Source: Xiphophorus maculatus (Eukaryota; Chordata; Actinopteri; Cyprinodontiformes; Poeciliidae). Taken from it: a stretch of 64,000 nucleotides of DNA. The notes beneath the pieces were generated by a model. That model did not search any database. It worked only from the letters and a program-made list of their open reading frames with translations, and was not told where the DNA came from. Of the stretch, positions 33,576 through 45,900 are shown in pieces. Numbering within the stretch: position 1 is the first letter of the stretch; every line of letters begins with the position of its first letter. The translations under genes were made by a program, and so were the position numbers. The stretch is from contig NC_036464.1 in the NCBI RefSeq assembly GCF_002775205.1, positions 1,364,001 through 1,428,000 of the forward strand, in the 5' to 3' direction.

Positions 33576-34289
33576 TTCCACACCCCTTTCCCTCCTGATT
33601 CCTTATCGGGATGCAGGCAGCTGCGCAGCCGGTGGGCAGAAAGGCAGGCAGGTAGGAGGTAGGTGTCGGTTAGGGATTCCGTCTGCTGCCGGTGGGCGAG
33701 CCAAACACATCAGGTAATCTTGTCTTTCGTCCAACTCACTCAAAATGGCATTTTTTCCTCTATTATGATGATTTTCACTCAATAGATAAAAAAGAAGAGG
33801 AGAGGTCAGATAGGAAAAACTCAGATTTTGGGACACACTCTGTCTGGATTCGATTGTTTATGGATGATTTCTAAGTTTGAATGAATATCCTCAAGGGAAA
33901 TCTGGACACAGTTAGAAAAATTCCCAAAATATCCAACAATCTTCCATTTAGAGCTTAAAGACAAACCAAAGAAAATCTGAATCTGACCGCCAACCACAAA
34001 CTAACTCCAGATCTAAAGTACCATCATGTGGAAGTTCAGGCTCTTTACTTCAAGTTGAAGTTACGATGAACTGAATGTTAATCTGAGCAACTCAACGGTT
34101 CTCCACCATCCGAGCATCCAATTAGGACACCTACCTGCTGCTATGACGCCACCTAACGGTGTTTAGGAGTAATAGCTGCTGGAAGATCATGCTCAATTTA
34201 GCCTTCATTATAATATTTTATACTATGTGTTATTTTAAAGACACAATTTGTCAACTTTTTCTGTTAACTTTGAGTGTTAATAAAACAGA

Positions 34290-34400
34290 TGCACAATTTT
34301 GCTGTTTTTTTTACATTCTGTTACAGCAAACCTTTTTGGATTTTATGTGATGAAGCAAGCAAAGTAGAGCAAAATTGTGAAGTGGAAGGAAAATGATACG
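34290..34400 (-). mobile_element. Tc1-like fragment
   Basis: The reverse complement of AAAATTGTGAAGTGGAAGGA and the flanking GATTTTATGTGATGAAGC resembles the conserved 3' non-coding part of Tc1-like elements. It is short and decayed. Confidence 0.4.
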
Positions 34401-34836
34401 TGTTTTATTTTTTTTCTCAACTAAAAAATAAAACACTGAGAGAGATTTTGATGTACCAAAAATGTACATCAAGCCCCATTTTTACTCTAGTTGTGAATAA
34501 TCCTTCAACATGTAACATGGACAAATTATGATGACATATTTTTATATGCAATCATTTATGTATTTAATGAACTATTAAATAACCAAGCAATCATATGTGC
34601 ATTTATTAACTAGATAGCGTATTCTTTACCGGGTTAATTCGCTTAGTTCTCCTCCCCTAATTGTTTTCATATGAAAAACTAAATTAATTTGAATTAAATC
34701 GTGTTTCAAACATCCTTCATCCCACAGAAGCTTAAGATCAGCTGTAAAGGAACTTTCTGATTTCAAAACGTTCAACTTGGTATTTATCTGCCCAGAGACT
34801 CAAGTTCCCACAATGCTCCACAGCTGTGTTTCTGGC

Positions 34837-34877
34837 TTACGTCACAGCATGCTCTTTCCGCTTCCTCCCGTCTCTCC
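34837..34877 (+). promoter_or_regulatory. eif3l: eif3l core promoter: CRE-like site and pyrimidine tract
   Basis: TTACGTCA (34837-34844, a CRE/ATF-type site) is followed within 8 nt by a C/T-rich tract, CTCTTTCCGCTTCCTCCCGT and on to 34877. Pyrimidine-rich start regions (5' TOP-like) are typical of translation-machinery genes, and the tract lies about 100 nt before the ATG. The transcription start itself cannot be placed. Confidence 0.4.
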
Positions 34878-34973
34878 AGCGCCAGCTGCGTGGTTTAGCG
34901 GCGTTAGCTTGTTGGGTCCCGCTGCTGGCCGGTTATTCTATTAATCTGCGAGTTTGGATTGAATCCCACCAGA

Positions 34974-37900
34974 ATGTCGTACCACGAAGAGGAGGAAGTA
35001 AGTATTTATGATCGATTCGACATATTGGAAATCTGATTTTGAAATATTTGTGACACACGGGCTAGCCGCTTAGCACCTAGCAGCAGTTCCAGCCGGTGTA
35101 ACTGTAGGTAGCTAGCTAGCATGAGAGCCAATATTGTTGATTCTACGGAGTAAGCTACATCTGTTAGCTGTATCTAATGTCAGATAACTGAGTTTAAGAA
35201 GGTTAAGATAGATATGCAGTACAGTAAACCGACGCTACTGTTTACTGTACTTGTACTACAGTAAAGTAAACTGACAAATATTCCAGCATCAGCTAAATAC
35301 TCAAATAACATCTTTTTCTCCACAGTACGATCCTTATGCCTACTCAAATGACTACGATCTGCACACAGGTAAATATAAGAGTAAATGTTTGAACGTTTTG
35401 AATGTTTTTAATCAGGATAAATTGATATGAATCTAAATACATTAGTGTGTTTTGGAAATTGTGAAATTATCTTAATCAATGAATTCAAAAGGGAAACTCT
35501 GTTTAGATTCATAACAAACAAGATAGTAAAATATGGTTGCTTGAAATTAATCTTCAATTTTCACTTTTTATGTGAAATTACTGAAAAGAGTTAATGTTTC
35601 TGTCTAATTTAATTGGATTCACCTGCAGTTGGACACCTGAAGCCTCTCTAAACAAAGTTCTTCTATTCGCAGGTGATCCTAAAGCAGATCTGGCGTATGA
35701 GCGGCAGTACGAGCAGCAGACCTACCACGTCATTCCAGAGGTCATCAAGAACTTCCTGCAGTATTTCCACAAAACCATCTCTGATCTAATCGACCAGAAG
35801 GTTTATGAGCTGCAGTCCAACCGCGTGTCCAGCGAGAGCATTGAGCAGAAGATCTACGAGATTCAGGACGTCTACGAGAACAGGTGAGCCTAACGCTTCA
35901 TAGAGACAGCTGAGGTGTGTGTGTGTGTGTTGGCATGAAGAATGTTTAATCTTGATTTTGCTTTGCTTCTAAACAGCTGGAACAAGTTGACTGATCGTTT
36001 CTTCAAAACTTCCCCGTGGCCTGAAGCTGAAGGCATCGCCTCGCTTGTTGGCAATGGTGAGAGCATCATCCAATCAGATTACAGTTCAAACCAGAAGTTG
36101 ACATGCAACTTTTTTCTCTCACTGCCTGAAGTTTAATCAGACCAAACTTCTTTAGTTTCAGCTCAGTCAAAATTACCAAAACTATTTCTATTTACTTAAA
36201 TAATAAGGTATTTTAGTTTAATCAGAAATCAAATCTGTCAGAGATTTATTAATCTTTTGAAAATCAGAAGTTTACATTGTGATTTTTTTTCTTCTTTGTT
36301 TTGACTCGATGGGGAAGTCAAAAGAAATCAGCCAAGGTCTCAGGACGGTGTCTTCTCATAATGTGTGTGTAAATATCTGGTTTAATTGCAAAATTTTAGT
36401 GTTTTATTAATGAAATACATCAAAATGAGTTTTTTTTTGGAGTTCTTCAGTGTGAAAAAATGTTTAAATGGATAATGTAGTTTGAAATACCTGAGGTACT
36501 CTAAACTTTAGACTTCTCCTGTAAAGGTGTTACTTCCTGCTCACGTAAAGCTGATTTTGGTGTTTGTCACTTGCACAGATGCTGTTTTCCTCATCCTCTA
36601 TAAGGAGCTCTATTACAGACACATCTACGCTAAAGTCAGCGTGAGTATCGGCGTGACGTTAACGTCTGGTCGGGTTCTGGAGCTGCAAACATTCTCTCAG
36701 AACCGTCGTCTCTGTGTGATTAGGGTGGACCCACTTTGGAGCAGAGGTTTGAGTCGTACTACAACTACTGCAACCTCTTCAACTACATCCTCAGTGAGTG
36801 CAACCATCCTGGTGCCGTAGCTTTAGATGCCGTAGATGCATCAGTTATATGACAACATGTGGCTGTGAACAGATGCAGACGGCCCCGCCCCTCTGGAGCT
36901 GCCAAACCAGTGGCTATGGGACATCATTGATGAGTTCATCTACCAGGTGTGCATCATATTACGAACTTTAATCATGGAATGAAATGATAAAATTCTATAG
37001 TTTGTGTTTTATTTAGGGATGCACCGATCCACTTTTTTCTCTTCCAATGCGATATCTGTATCACATCTGCATCGGCCAGTACCGATCCGATACAGAAAAA
37101 CAGCTGACTTGACTTAAAATGTTTTTTTTTAACACAAACATAAATGTACTGAATTACACATTTATTTGACAACTCTGAACCAGTAAAGTACACTTGAATA
37201 CACCAACAACTATACTGTCATGGTAATAAATTTTCTGGACAATAAATTGTTCCAGTAATTATTCCAATAAATGATAATATTGTTTTGAGAGCATTTTCTA
37301 CTAATTTAGTGTGATTGGCATAAGAATGGAAGAATACGTTCTCAAAGGTCAATAAACTTAAAATTTTAATGAACATTCAACACTTTAACTGGAAGACATT
37401 TTAAATATCTAAAATAAATAAAAAAACAAACAAAATGAATTGTAAAGTCACAAATCTGTCCTTCAAAAACAGAGCCATCTGAAACCAAAGCACCAGACTG
37501 AAGACTTGTCATCCAGTTTTTGGTAGAACAGAAGAAAAATGATAAATAATGCAAAAGGAAATTGAGTTCATTTTAATTTATCATATAATTAACTGATTTA
37601 TTACTTTTTGTGAAAGGCCTACTGCAAATCATCTTTCAAATGGTTCAGAAAGTGCAGTTAGGAATTTAAAATGTAATATAAGATAAATAATAAAGCATGA
37701 TGTCGCTCAGAGTGTAAAGTATAGAACTAGACAGAATAGATGTGCCCTTATGGATCCTGACTGATCCAGATATTAACATTGGATCAGTTCATGTCTAGTT
37801 TAATGGAAACAGGAAACCTGCTCCGTTTCCTCCACAGTTCCAGTCCTTCAGTCAGTACCGCTGCAAAACAGCCAAGAAGTCCGAGGAGGAAATCGAGTTT

Positions 37901-40900
37901 CTGAGGAACAACCCGAAGATCTGGAACGTCCACAGCGTCCTCAACGTCCTCCACTCCCTGGTGGACAAGAGCAACATCAACCGGCAGCTGGAGGTCTACA
38001 CCAGCGGAGGTAAGCTCATGTTCTGGTGTTACATTTAGGCTCAACGTTTAAAGCAAAGGTAACATAGATGACTGAAGGCTGTCACCCATTGGTCGGCTGC
38101 AGGAGATCCAGAGAGTGTTGCTGGGGAATATGGCCGCCACTCCCTGTACAAGATGCTGGGCTACTTCAGCCTGGTGGGTCTGCTGCGGCTGCACTCCCTG
38201 CTGGGCGATTACTACCAGGCCATCAAAGTCCTGGAGAACATCGAGCTCAACAAGAAGGTGAGAGAGAGACTTCCTGTTGGAGAGACTTGTTGGTGTTCAG
38301 CGGCCTGATCGCACTTCCTGTCCTTCAGAGCATGTACTCCCGCGTGCCGGAGTGCCAGATCACCACCTACTACTATGTAGGATTTGCCTACCTGATGATG
38401 CGGCGCTACCAGGACGCCATCCGAGTGTTTGCCAACATCCTGCTCTACATCCAGAGGACGAGGAACATGTTCCAGAGGTCAACCTACAAATACGAGATGG
38501 TCAGTACAGCCGTGATGGTTTAATTTTACTGATGTAAAGTGATGGGATTGAAACTTTTCATCGCCTGGGATGTTTTTAGATCAATAAGCAAAACGAGCAG
38601 ATGCACGGCCTCCTGGCCATCGCCCTCACCATGTACCCCATGCGCATCGACGAGAGCATCCACACCCAGCTGAGGGAGAAATACGGAGACAAGATGCTGC
38701 GCATGCAGAAAGGGTGAGAGACGATGTGGGCTAACAAAATTTTTACCCTGGGAGACGAAACTGACAAATTCAAACCACTGGAAGGCCACAAAATTCATTA
38801 AACTGAAAATACGAATTTGCAATTTTGCAAATTCAGGCAAAATCAATGCATAGCAAAGCATAATCATGAGTTTATTGCAGATTTTCCTCAAAAATCTTCA
38901 AAAACTCCCACCTGCAGGTGACAGTATTACTGACTTCTATTACTGCTGTCTCTGCTGTGATGTCAAACTAAAATCCATGACTGATGTGGCGAGTAATTTA
39001 AGTTCTTTAAAGTATAAAAATGTTTGTCCAATCTGTCTGCCTTTTTCTTTCTTCTACATGTAGATTTTGAAGGAGATTTAATGAGGAAAAATGTAAAAAT
39101 GGTGAAATCTCAGAGACTGAATATGGAATAGTGACTAGCTGCTAGTTGAAGAAGTCAGTTCTGTAATTTTCACACAAATGTGTCTTAGTCTCTGCTCCTT
39201 CTGATTATTATTATTAGCCGGTACTGCAGTACTTCCTGTCAGTTCTTCATGGACTTTGTTCTGTTCTCATTTCAGAGACCTGCAGGTGTTTGAGGAGCTG
39301 TTCAGCTTTGCCTGTCCTAAGTTCCTGTCGCCTGTGGTGCCAAACTATGACAACGTTCACCCCAACTACCACAAGGAGCCCTTCCAGCAGCAGCTCAAGG
39401 TGTTCGCTGAGGAGGTGCAGCAGCAGGCTCAGCTCTCCACCATTCGGAGGTGATGGATGTTTAGCATCTCTTCTCCAGATTACACAGCGGCTGTTTAACC
39501 CTTCTGTTACCATGCCGACAGCTTCCTGAAGCTGTACACCACCATGCCAGTGGCCAAGCTGGCGGGCTTCCTGGACATGTCGGAGCAGGAGTTCCGCATC
39601 CAGCTGCTCGTCTTCAAACACAAGATGAAGAACCTGGTGTGGACCAGCGGCATCTCGGCGCTGGACGGAGAGTTCCAGTCTGCATCCGAGGTCGACTTTT
39701 ACATCGACAAGGTAAAAGTTCTACTTCCTGTTTCTGTTTACAGAGCTGTGAAAAAGTCTTCACATCCTGACAGATTTCTTCTGTTTGCTCAAGATTTTTA
39801 ACTCATTAAACAATAATAATTTATACATAATGGAATAAAATAACTCAGATTTTAGTTGAAGAGGAATGTAGAAATACATATATTTACTGTAAAGCTAAAA
39901 GTTAAGAAAAAAAACATGGTAATAAACTTGTAGAATATTTTAACTCATGTTTTCTGTTTCTACATTTTCTGTGAAAAATGTAAAAAAAAAAATCTAAATA
40001 GTATGTATCTTCGTCAACTTTCTATTCCGGAGGGAAAACATGTTACCAGTCTTAAACTTTAATCAGGAGCCTCACAAAATGATATTAAGGGCCAGATCTG
40101 GCCCCCAGGCTGCGCTTCGGAACCCCCTGTACTTGCATTGACTTAAATTGAATCGAGTTTGGCTCTGCCACTCCAAAACATTTGCTTTTCTACTGTTTTT
40201 AAGTTATTCTGTTGAAATATTTCTTTTCGAGATCTTTCAGCCATTACAGGTTTTATTCATATGATTCTGGTTCGGTAATAATCAGGTATGAATTCAGCTG
40301 GAGAAATTAAACTCAACTTCCTAAAAATGTGGTTTCATTATTAAAAAAAAGGACATTTTCACCAAAGTAGATAGTTGCCTTTTATCTGATGACCAGGTTA
40401 GTTTGAAGTTTTTTTCCTTTAATGATTGAAATCCTCAACTGAAAACTGCTTTTTTCTAATTACTCAGGTTGACTTTATTGGTCCGAAACATTAAGTTGGA
40501 CAGAGAAAAGCAGAAACAACAGCAGAGATGTGTATGGAGGAAAATATCTGTAATTGAAAGATAGTGAAAACTCCCAGGAATTTAAATTAATTTATACACA
40601 AACATATGTCTTTTTATATATGTTTATGCATACAATTTAATTGTAGATGAAAAACGGTTTTATGTTTAACAGGACATGATCCACATTGCCGACACAAAAG
40701 TTGCTCGTCGGTACGGAGACTTTTTCATCAGACAGATCCACAAGTTTGAGGAAGTAAGTAGATTCACAAAGTTTAAAACGGCTGTAGAGCTTTAATCTAG
40801 AAAACTGGACTAGAAAGTTTTCCAAGTATTTAAAACGAAACACATTCCCTGTTTCATTCATTTCTCCTTTTGTTTCCTCCAGTTAAACAGGACGTTGAAG

Positions 40901-40954
40901 AAAATGGCCATCACTGGCACCACCACGGCGACAGGAACCGCCACCAGCCGATGA
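34974..40954 (+). CDS. eif3l: Eukaryotic translation initiation factor 3 subunit L, complete
   Basis: Fifteen coding exons: 34974-34997, 35326-35368, 35673-35883, 35977-36056, 36579-36640, 36724-36793, 36873-36946, 37838-38009, 38103-38257, 38329-38499, 38580-38713, 39276-39449, 39522-39711, 40673-40753, 40883-40954. They total 1713 nt (570 aa plus stop; human is 564), with all phases consistent and the start context CCAGAATGTC. eIF3L is a PCI-domain subunit of the eIF3 complex, which binds the 40S ribosome and helps recruit mRNA in the cytoplasm. Hallmarks: MSYHEEEE start, [98 protein letters not shown], and a C-terminal PCI region (about 330-535). Conservation is near complete except for the N-terminus and the last 17 residues, which are Thr/Ala-rich. 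Confidence 0.97.
37014..37797. mobile_element. hAT-like DNA element in eif3l intron 7
   Basis: The left end TAGGGATGCACCGATCC and the right end GGATCAGTTCATGTCTA are imperfect inverted repeats. The flanks GTTTTATT and GTTTAATG could be a decayed 8-bp target duplication. The left third has TATCTGTATCACATCTGCAT and TACCGATCCGATAC, familiar from teleost hAT-like repeats. There is no transposase frame. Confidence 0.5.
39741..40500 (+). mobile_element. Possible DNA-transposon relic in eif3l intron 13
   Basis: AGAGCTGTGAAAAAGTCTTC, ACATCCTGACAGATTTCTTC and TGTTTGCTCAAGATTTTTAA, with a later CACTCCAAAACATTTGCTTT, resemble a widespread fish element whose text I recall. Ends and coding capacity are not visible. 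The 961-nt intron holds nothing else recognisable. Confidence 0.3.
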
Positions 40955-41033
40955 GACCGGGCAGCTAAGAGCCAAATCCTCTGCGGTGTAACTTAGTTTC
41001 CTGATAAAAAACTTTTCTATGTTACCTGGAAAC

Positions 41034-41039
41034 AATAAA
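41034..41039 (+). terminator. eif3l: eif3l polyadenylation signal
   Basis: AATAAA lies 80 nt past the eif3l stop codon (40952-40954), with a T-rich stretch shortly after. This gives a short 3' UTR. Confidence 0.75.
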
Positions 41040-42648
41040 ATTATGGAGTTGTCCGAAACAATCTGTTAACTTTTTATGTCTCTGGTGCACATTTATAATT
41101 TTGGACCACCGGGTGGCAGTATTTCCAAACTGTTGCACTTACTTGTGTTTATTAAAAAAAGTATTTTCCTCTGGACAAATTTTGCTTTAGAGGATTCTTT
41201 CAACAGGTCCAGCTCAAATTATTTAGAGGTTTAATGTTTTATACAAATCTTTAAAAAAAATCAACTAGCTAAAACTTATCCAAATGAACAAAAAGGCAAA
41301 TATAATGTGTGTATCAAACGTTGCTTTATCAACCATTATGACTCCAGGTATTAAGCTCAGGTTTCGTCCTTGTGGTGCATCAGGCATCACATTACTGCAG
41401 ACACTCGAATCAGAGACCATTTGCATATTTTAATTAGCACAGATCATCCCACAACATTTCCCAACACAGATCTCATGGCTGGTGACAACAATAATAAAAA
41501 AAAGAAACAAACTTACAAAACAGGAATATAAAACATATTTTTTTTCCATTACACACCACTCAACAGAAACATCTGTTATACAAGGGAAACAAATGGACAT
41601 GTCACCATAACACTATATACTCATACGCCAAACATCCAACATGACTTCCTTAACGGTTTTGGTAAGACAACATTTTTCTTCAAAAATATCTTTTGATTCA
41701 ATGTTTTTTTTAAATACAAAAATAAAAATAAAGCAAAATTTCTCACTTTGAGCTTGACAGTGAGTCCCCCCTGACCCCACGTGGCAGTGTAAAATCACTG
41801 GGCACATTGCCATCTTAATGTCTATAAAAATTTTATTTGCTTTTAGAAATATTTTATTTCCTTTTTGATAAAACCTTTTTTAATCTTCCTCATCATTTCT
41901 AAGGAACTGTCCACCATGTATTTGGAACATCTTGTTTCTGTGCTGACCATAATCACCTGCCCAAGAGCGTTTCCAAGTTTTTTGCTTCCATCAGGAGCTT
42001 CTTCACCCTCATTCTTCTGTAATTTGTGTAAAATCACTGAGAAAACAATGAAAAATTCCTCAGTTATTTCCAAACTATTGAAACATCCATTGCTATTTCC
42101 GTCCACACTATGGTACACTGACTGTAATCATGTTGCCAAAGCAATTCTCTAAAAATCTGCCTGATTATTTTATGTTCTCGGTTTCCCTTTAGAGGCCATC
42201 TGCTGGTCTGAGTGTGTGTAGATTGATGTATGTGTGTGTTTTTGTGTGAGTGTCTGCAGTCCAGGCATAAGTTTCAAAAGGATTCATGAGAATGAGGCAC
42301 CTTTTAGATGAGTTTAAGGTCATGGTTGGAGCAAATGTTGCCCGCTCCATCTCGTTCACTCAGCATTTTAATGACTGCGAGGGAAACCTTTTGTCTTGCT
42401 GAAGACGGGATCCTGCAGGTGGATTAAAACTTTACAAAGTGGTACTGTGACCATTTTCATCGATGAAAGAGCCAGTCAAACCAGCTCACACTCAGTGTGA
42501 GTGTCCTCTTGCAGGATGTTTCACTGAAGCACTGGCTGAAGAGCTTCCCTAGACTACAAACACTTCCCCTCCAGTCCTTTTCAGGAGGATGGAGGCACAA
42601 GGACACACACAAGCCCGGTTACCCTCAGACCAGCGAGGCCTCGGCTAG
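41040..42648. other. Tail-to-tail intergenic region and cdh23 3' UTR
   Basis: Between the eif3l poly(A) signal and the cdh23 stop codon there is no coding frame of substance. The part nearest cdh23 (to about 41850) is presumably its 3' UTR. Candidate minus-strand AATAAA signals lie at 41853-41858 and 41832-41837, and others further left are possible. Confidence 0.55.
41853..41858 (-). terminator. cdh23: Candidate cdh23 polyadenylation signal
   Basis: TTTATT on the plus strand reads AATAAA on the minus strand, about 790 nt after the cdh23 stop. A second hexamer at 41832 and AT-rich sequence further on make the choice uncertain. Confidence 0.3.
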
Positions 42649-42990
42649 TCATAACTCTGTGATCTCCAGGGGACTCTCTGACAGGGTGTCCCCGTCCTTG
42701 TGGCGGTGCATCGGGGTGGATTTAGCCGACTCCGTGCGAGCGTTTCTTTCTGAGTACAAGCCGCCATCTGCGTTCAGCGCCTCTAGAGAACGTGCCAGAG
42801 CCCGCTGGTCGTCCTCCGGCAGGCTGTTGATATCTGAGGTCAGGAGGGTGCCTGTGCTGCCATGGACCACATGGACGCCTTCAGGCCCCTTTAGCTCCAC
42901 GGGAAGTTTGTGCTTGAACCGCAGAGTGCCGCGTCCACCAGCCAAGTCCAAATTCTCATCTTCATCGTCGTCCAGATCACTCTGGATTAG
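42649..42990 (-). CDS. cdh23: cdh23 last coding exon with PDZ ligand
   Basis: 114 codons including the stop. It begins LIQSDLDDDEDENLDLAGGR, then LRFKHKLPVELKGPEGVHVV, HGSTGTLLTSDINSLPEDDQ, ERNARTESAKSTPMHRHKDG and ends SPLEITEL-stop. ITEL is a class I PDZ-binding motif and the known harmonin docking end of CDH23. The acceptor is CTAAAAG|CTAATC, phase 0. The LPVELKGPEG segment is also part of the conserved harmonin-interaction region. Confidence 0.95.
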   Translation of the reverse strand, partial: LIQSDLDDDEDENLDLAGGRGTLRFKHKLPVELKGPEGVHVVHGSTGTLLTSDINSLPEDDQRALARSLEALNADGGLYSERNARTESAKSTPMHRHKDGDTLSESPLEITEL

Positions 42991-45900
42991 CTTTTAGAGA
43001 CAGATAGAGAAAGAGAGTCAGTAAGGTAGCGTGAGGCTAAGCACAGAAGGTTGCCAGGAATACATTTGTAAGATAAAGAAAGTACTCTCCTCTGATTGCC
43101 CTTTTCCACTAGTGCCAGCTCAGCACAACTCGACTCCACAAGGGGTTTCCACTAATACCAGCTATGTGGTTCAGGCCGTTTTTAGTACCTATTTCTCTGG
43201 ACTGTCCAGAGTTGGGTTGATGTCACAAGACTGTCTGGTTGTGTCACAAAAGCAACTCACTTGTTATAATCTGATCCACCATTTATAAAATCTTGTGAGC
43301 TTGTGCAACTTTTTGGGCTCTTGGACCAGCTGACTATATGGCAACCCACCAACTAGAACTGTTACTCAATTGGTTTGGAAAAACCCCCGAACTGCATGGA
43401 CCAATAGAGCCAGGTCTAGCCACCCTGCTATAGGTAACATTTGTTACACTTTCAGCTGATGAGGTTTGCTGTGTCAAACAAACGAAACTCTGAGTAACCT
43501 GTTCCACCCCTCACCTGTGGGTGCACTGCACCAAGACTTGGTGAAGAAAACACTGTACAACTTTCTTCTTCACAAAATGAAAACATAAGTGGCAGCATCA
43601 GATTTTAGCGTTTGTAGGATTTCTTTTTTGTACTGTAAAAAATCTTGAGGTATTTCTCCTGTTAACACTGGACTTGCATGTTTGTTTTGGTTGTATTTAC
43701 CCAGAATGCCCTGCGCGATAGTCCACTTCCTGCTTTTTGAACAATCTCCAGTCTGCCCAGTGTTCACATATGCATTCAAACCACCCCAGAGTTCACTTCA
43801 ACCAAACCCAGAGCTATGTATGTAGCTCTGGGTTCAGTTATGCATTCACAACTCCCCAAATGGACTGGACTTCCCAGGCAAACGAACTGGAGTTGGATGA
43901 AAGTGGACTGAACGGGCTGGTCTGAATGCGCCATAAATGTACCAAACCACACAACAGATCCCACACTGACATTCTTTATTTGACAAAGAACATAAATCTT
44001 CAGAGAATCACTTTCAACAATATAACTTTTTCCTTCCTCATATTATTAGAAATTAATTTTAGACTAATCATCTTAAACCCGTTGCTTCAGTTCAGAGGTT
44101 TGCAGACATTTCCGTCAGGCAGTTATTGACCCAGTTTGCGTCTAGCTTGAACCCTGAGAAGATAAGACGGCTTCATCTGCTATACAATAAAATGCAAATG
44201 TGATCGTCTCAATGGCTACCCTGCTCTGGTTGCAAGGCCAAATCACCACTCCTCTACCACCGTGTTTGATAGTTGGTATGAGTCGTTTGTGCTGATGTGG
44301 TCTGTTCGAGTTTGTCCAAAAATGGTGCTGAGCATTGAAGCATGAAATATGTACAGCTCTTTGTTCTCGTCTTCCTAAAGAACACCGTTACACAAGTCTT
44401 GTGGTTCATTCAGATGCAACTTTGCAGACCTAAATCATGCTGCAAGAGAGGACAGGGTTTTTCCCGACAGCCTTCTCAAAGAAATCATACCCGTTGATTC
44501 TTTTTCTAACTGTGCTAGATCACTCAGTTGGTGTTTTGCAATTTCTTTGAGCATTGCACTGTCTGCTGAGTCATCAACTCCTGGGAAAATCATCAGCTGT
44601 CCTAAATGTTCTCCACATTAGATTGTTTGAAAATTGATGCTTTGTTGATGCCTTTCCATCTTGGGGTTGAGTTCATTATGCTTTAAAGACGCAAAATGCC
44701 AAAACCAAATCTTTCTGAGTTGCTCAGACTTGCTGATGATCAATTCTTATATCCTTCAGAAAAAGCAAGGGTGTACTTTCCATTTTGTCTTCATCTCTGT
44801 ATAATTTACAATGACACTGTAGAATCAGCTTCTTTTTGTACTCTCATTTATAACAGATAAAGAGCATGTACTTTCTTTTTTTCACAAGTTGTGTACATAG
44901 ATATGTTTGAAAATGCAAAAGAAGGGATCATTTCAACTGAATAAATGTAAAAAGTAAAAATAGACAAGTGTGAAACAGATTAAGAGATGGATCAAAGGAT
45001 AAGCAGAGTTCCAACAGATCTGGTGCACATCGAAGAGAGTAAATGCACCAAGTATCGAGTAGAAGAGTAGAAATGTCAGTATTTTGACAAATCTTGTGTT
45101 AGAAGTCTTGCAATGATTTAAAAAGAGCAGAAGTTCAGAATCATGAACTTCTGCTTCATGATTCCAGACATGAAGCAGAAGTAGTGAAAATGTGCACCAT
45201 CAGAACACGAGAGAGGGAATCAGAAGAACAGTTCGATCACTCTGAGTGGCAGTGAAGAAGACCAGATGCAGAGAGCTCAGCGGTTTTTCTTCCAGGCCCA
45301 CCTCAGTAACTGATGACTTATCTCCTTCTCCTTGGCCGGTGGAAACGGTGGCGAGCCGCGCTGCAAAGAGCTTTTTCAGCCTCAGATAGTCATCCAGAAC
45401 CACCTTCAGTAGAGAACCCTGACAGGACGGCAGTTAGGATCAGACAAACTGACACAATCCGCCCCATAAGCCCGAACTTCAACCCCTGAACCAACAGCCT
45501 GCAGTCAGGACATGAGTAACTGTCTTTGACTCCACCGCTCAGTGCTTGTTGATTGGAGTTAGGATGAGTACATACATCAGTGTTTCTGCATGTTTGCTTC
45601 CTTTGATGCGTCTTACCTTGATGGGCCCTTCCCTCATAATCTGACCCAGCTTAGCGATGTTGTCGTACTCCTGAATGGCGGCTCTCAGGTAGCGATCGTC
45701 CTCTGGCCTCGCTTGAGGCTCGCGACCAAAGGTCCCCTGAAAGGAAAACCACACAGTCATCATAGTAATCAATTCTGAATTACCAACTATTATTGTACCA
45801 ATTATTGTTCTAGGAAACACTAAAGTTATAGGTTGGAGATTCAGTCCATCCTGGAAAGAGAACAACTCAAAGTAATCCATAAATCCCAGACTGTAGGAGT

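Larger units (their letters stand above)
33215..34850. other. Intergenic region between divergent smoc2 and eif3l
   Basis: 1.76 kb separate the two start codons. The smoc2-proximal part is CpG-richer and carries a run of 15 C (33481-33495) followed by a CT-rich tract to about 33575. A Tc1-like fragment on the minus strand lies near 34290-34400 (CAAAATTGTGAAGTGGAAGG on the plus strand). No TATA box was evident for either gene. Confidence 0.6.
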
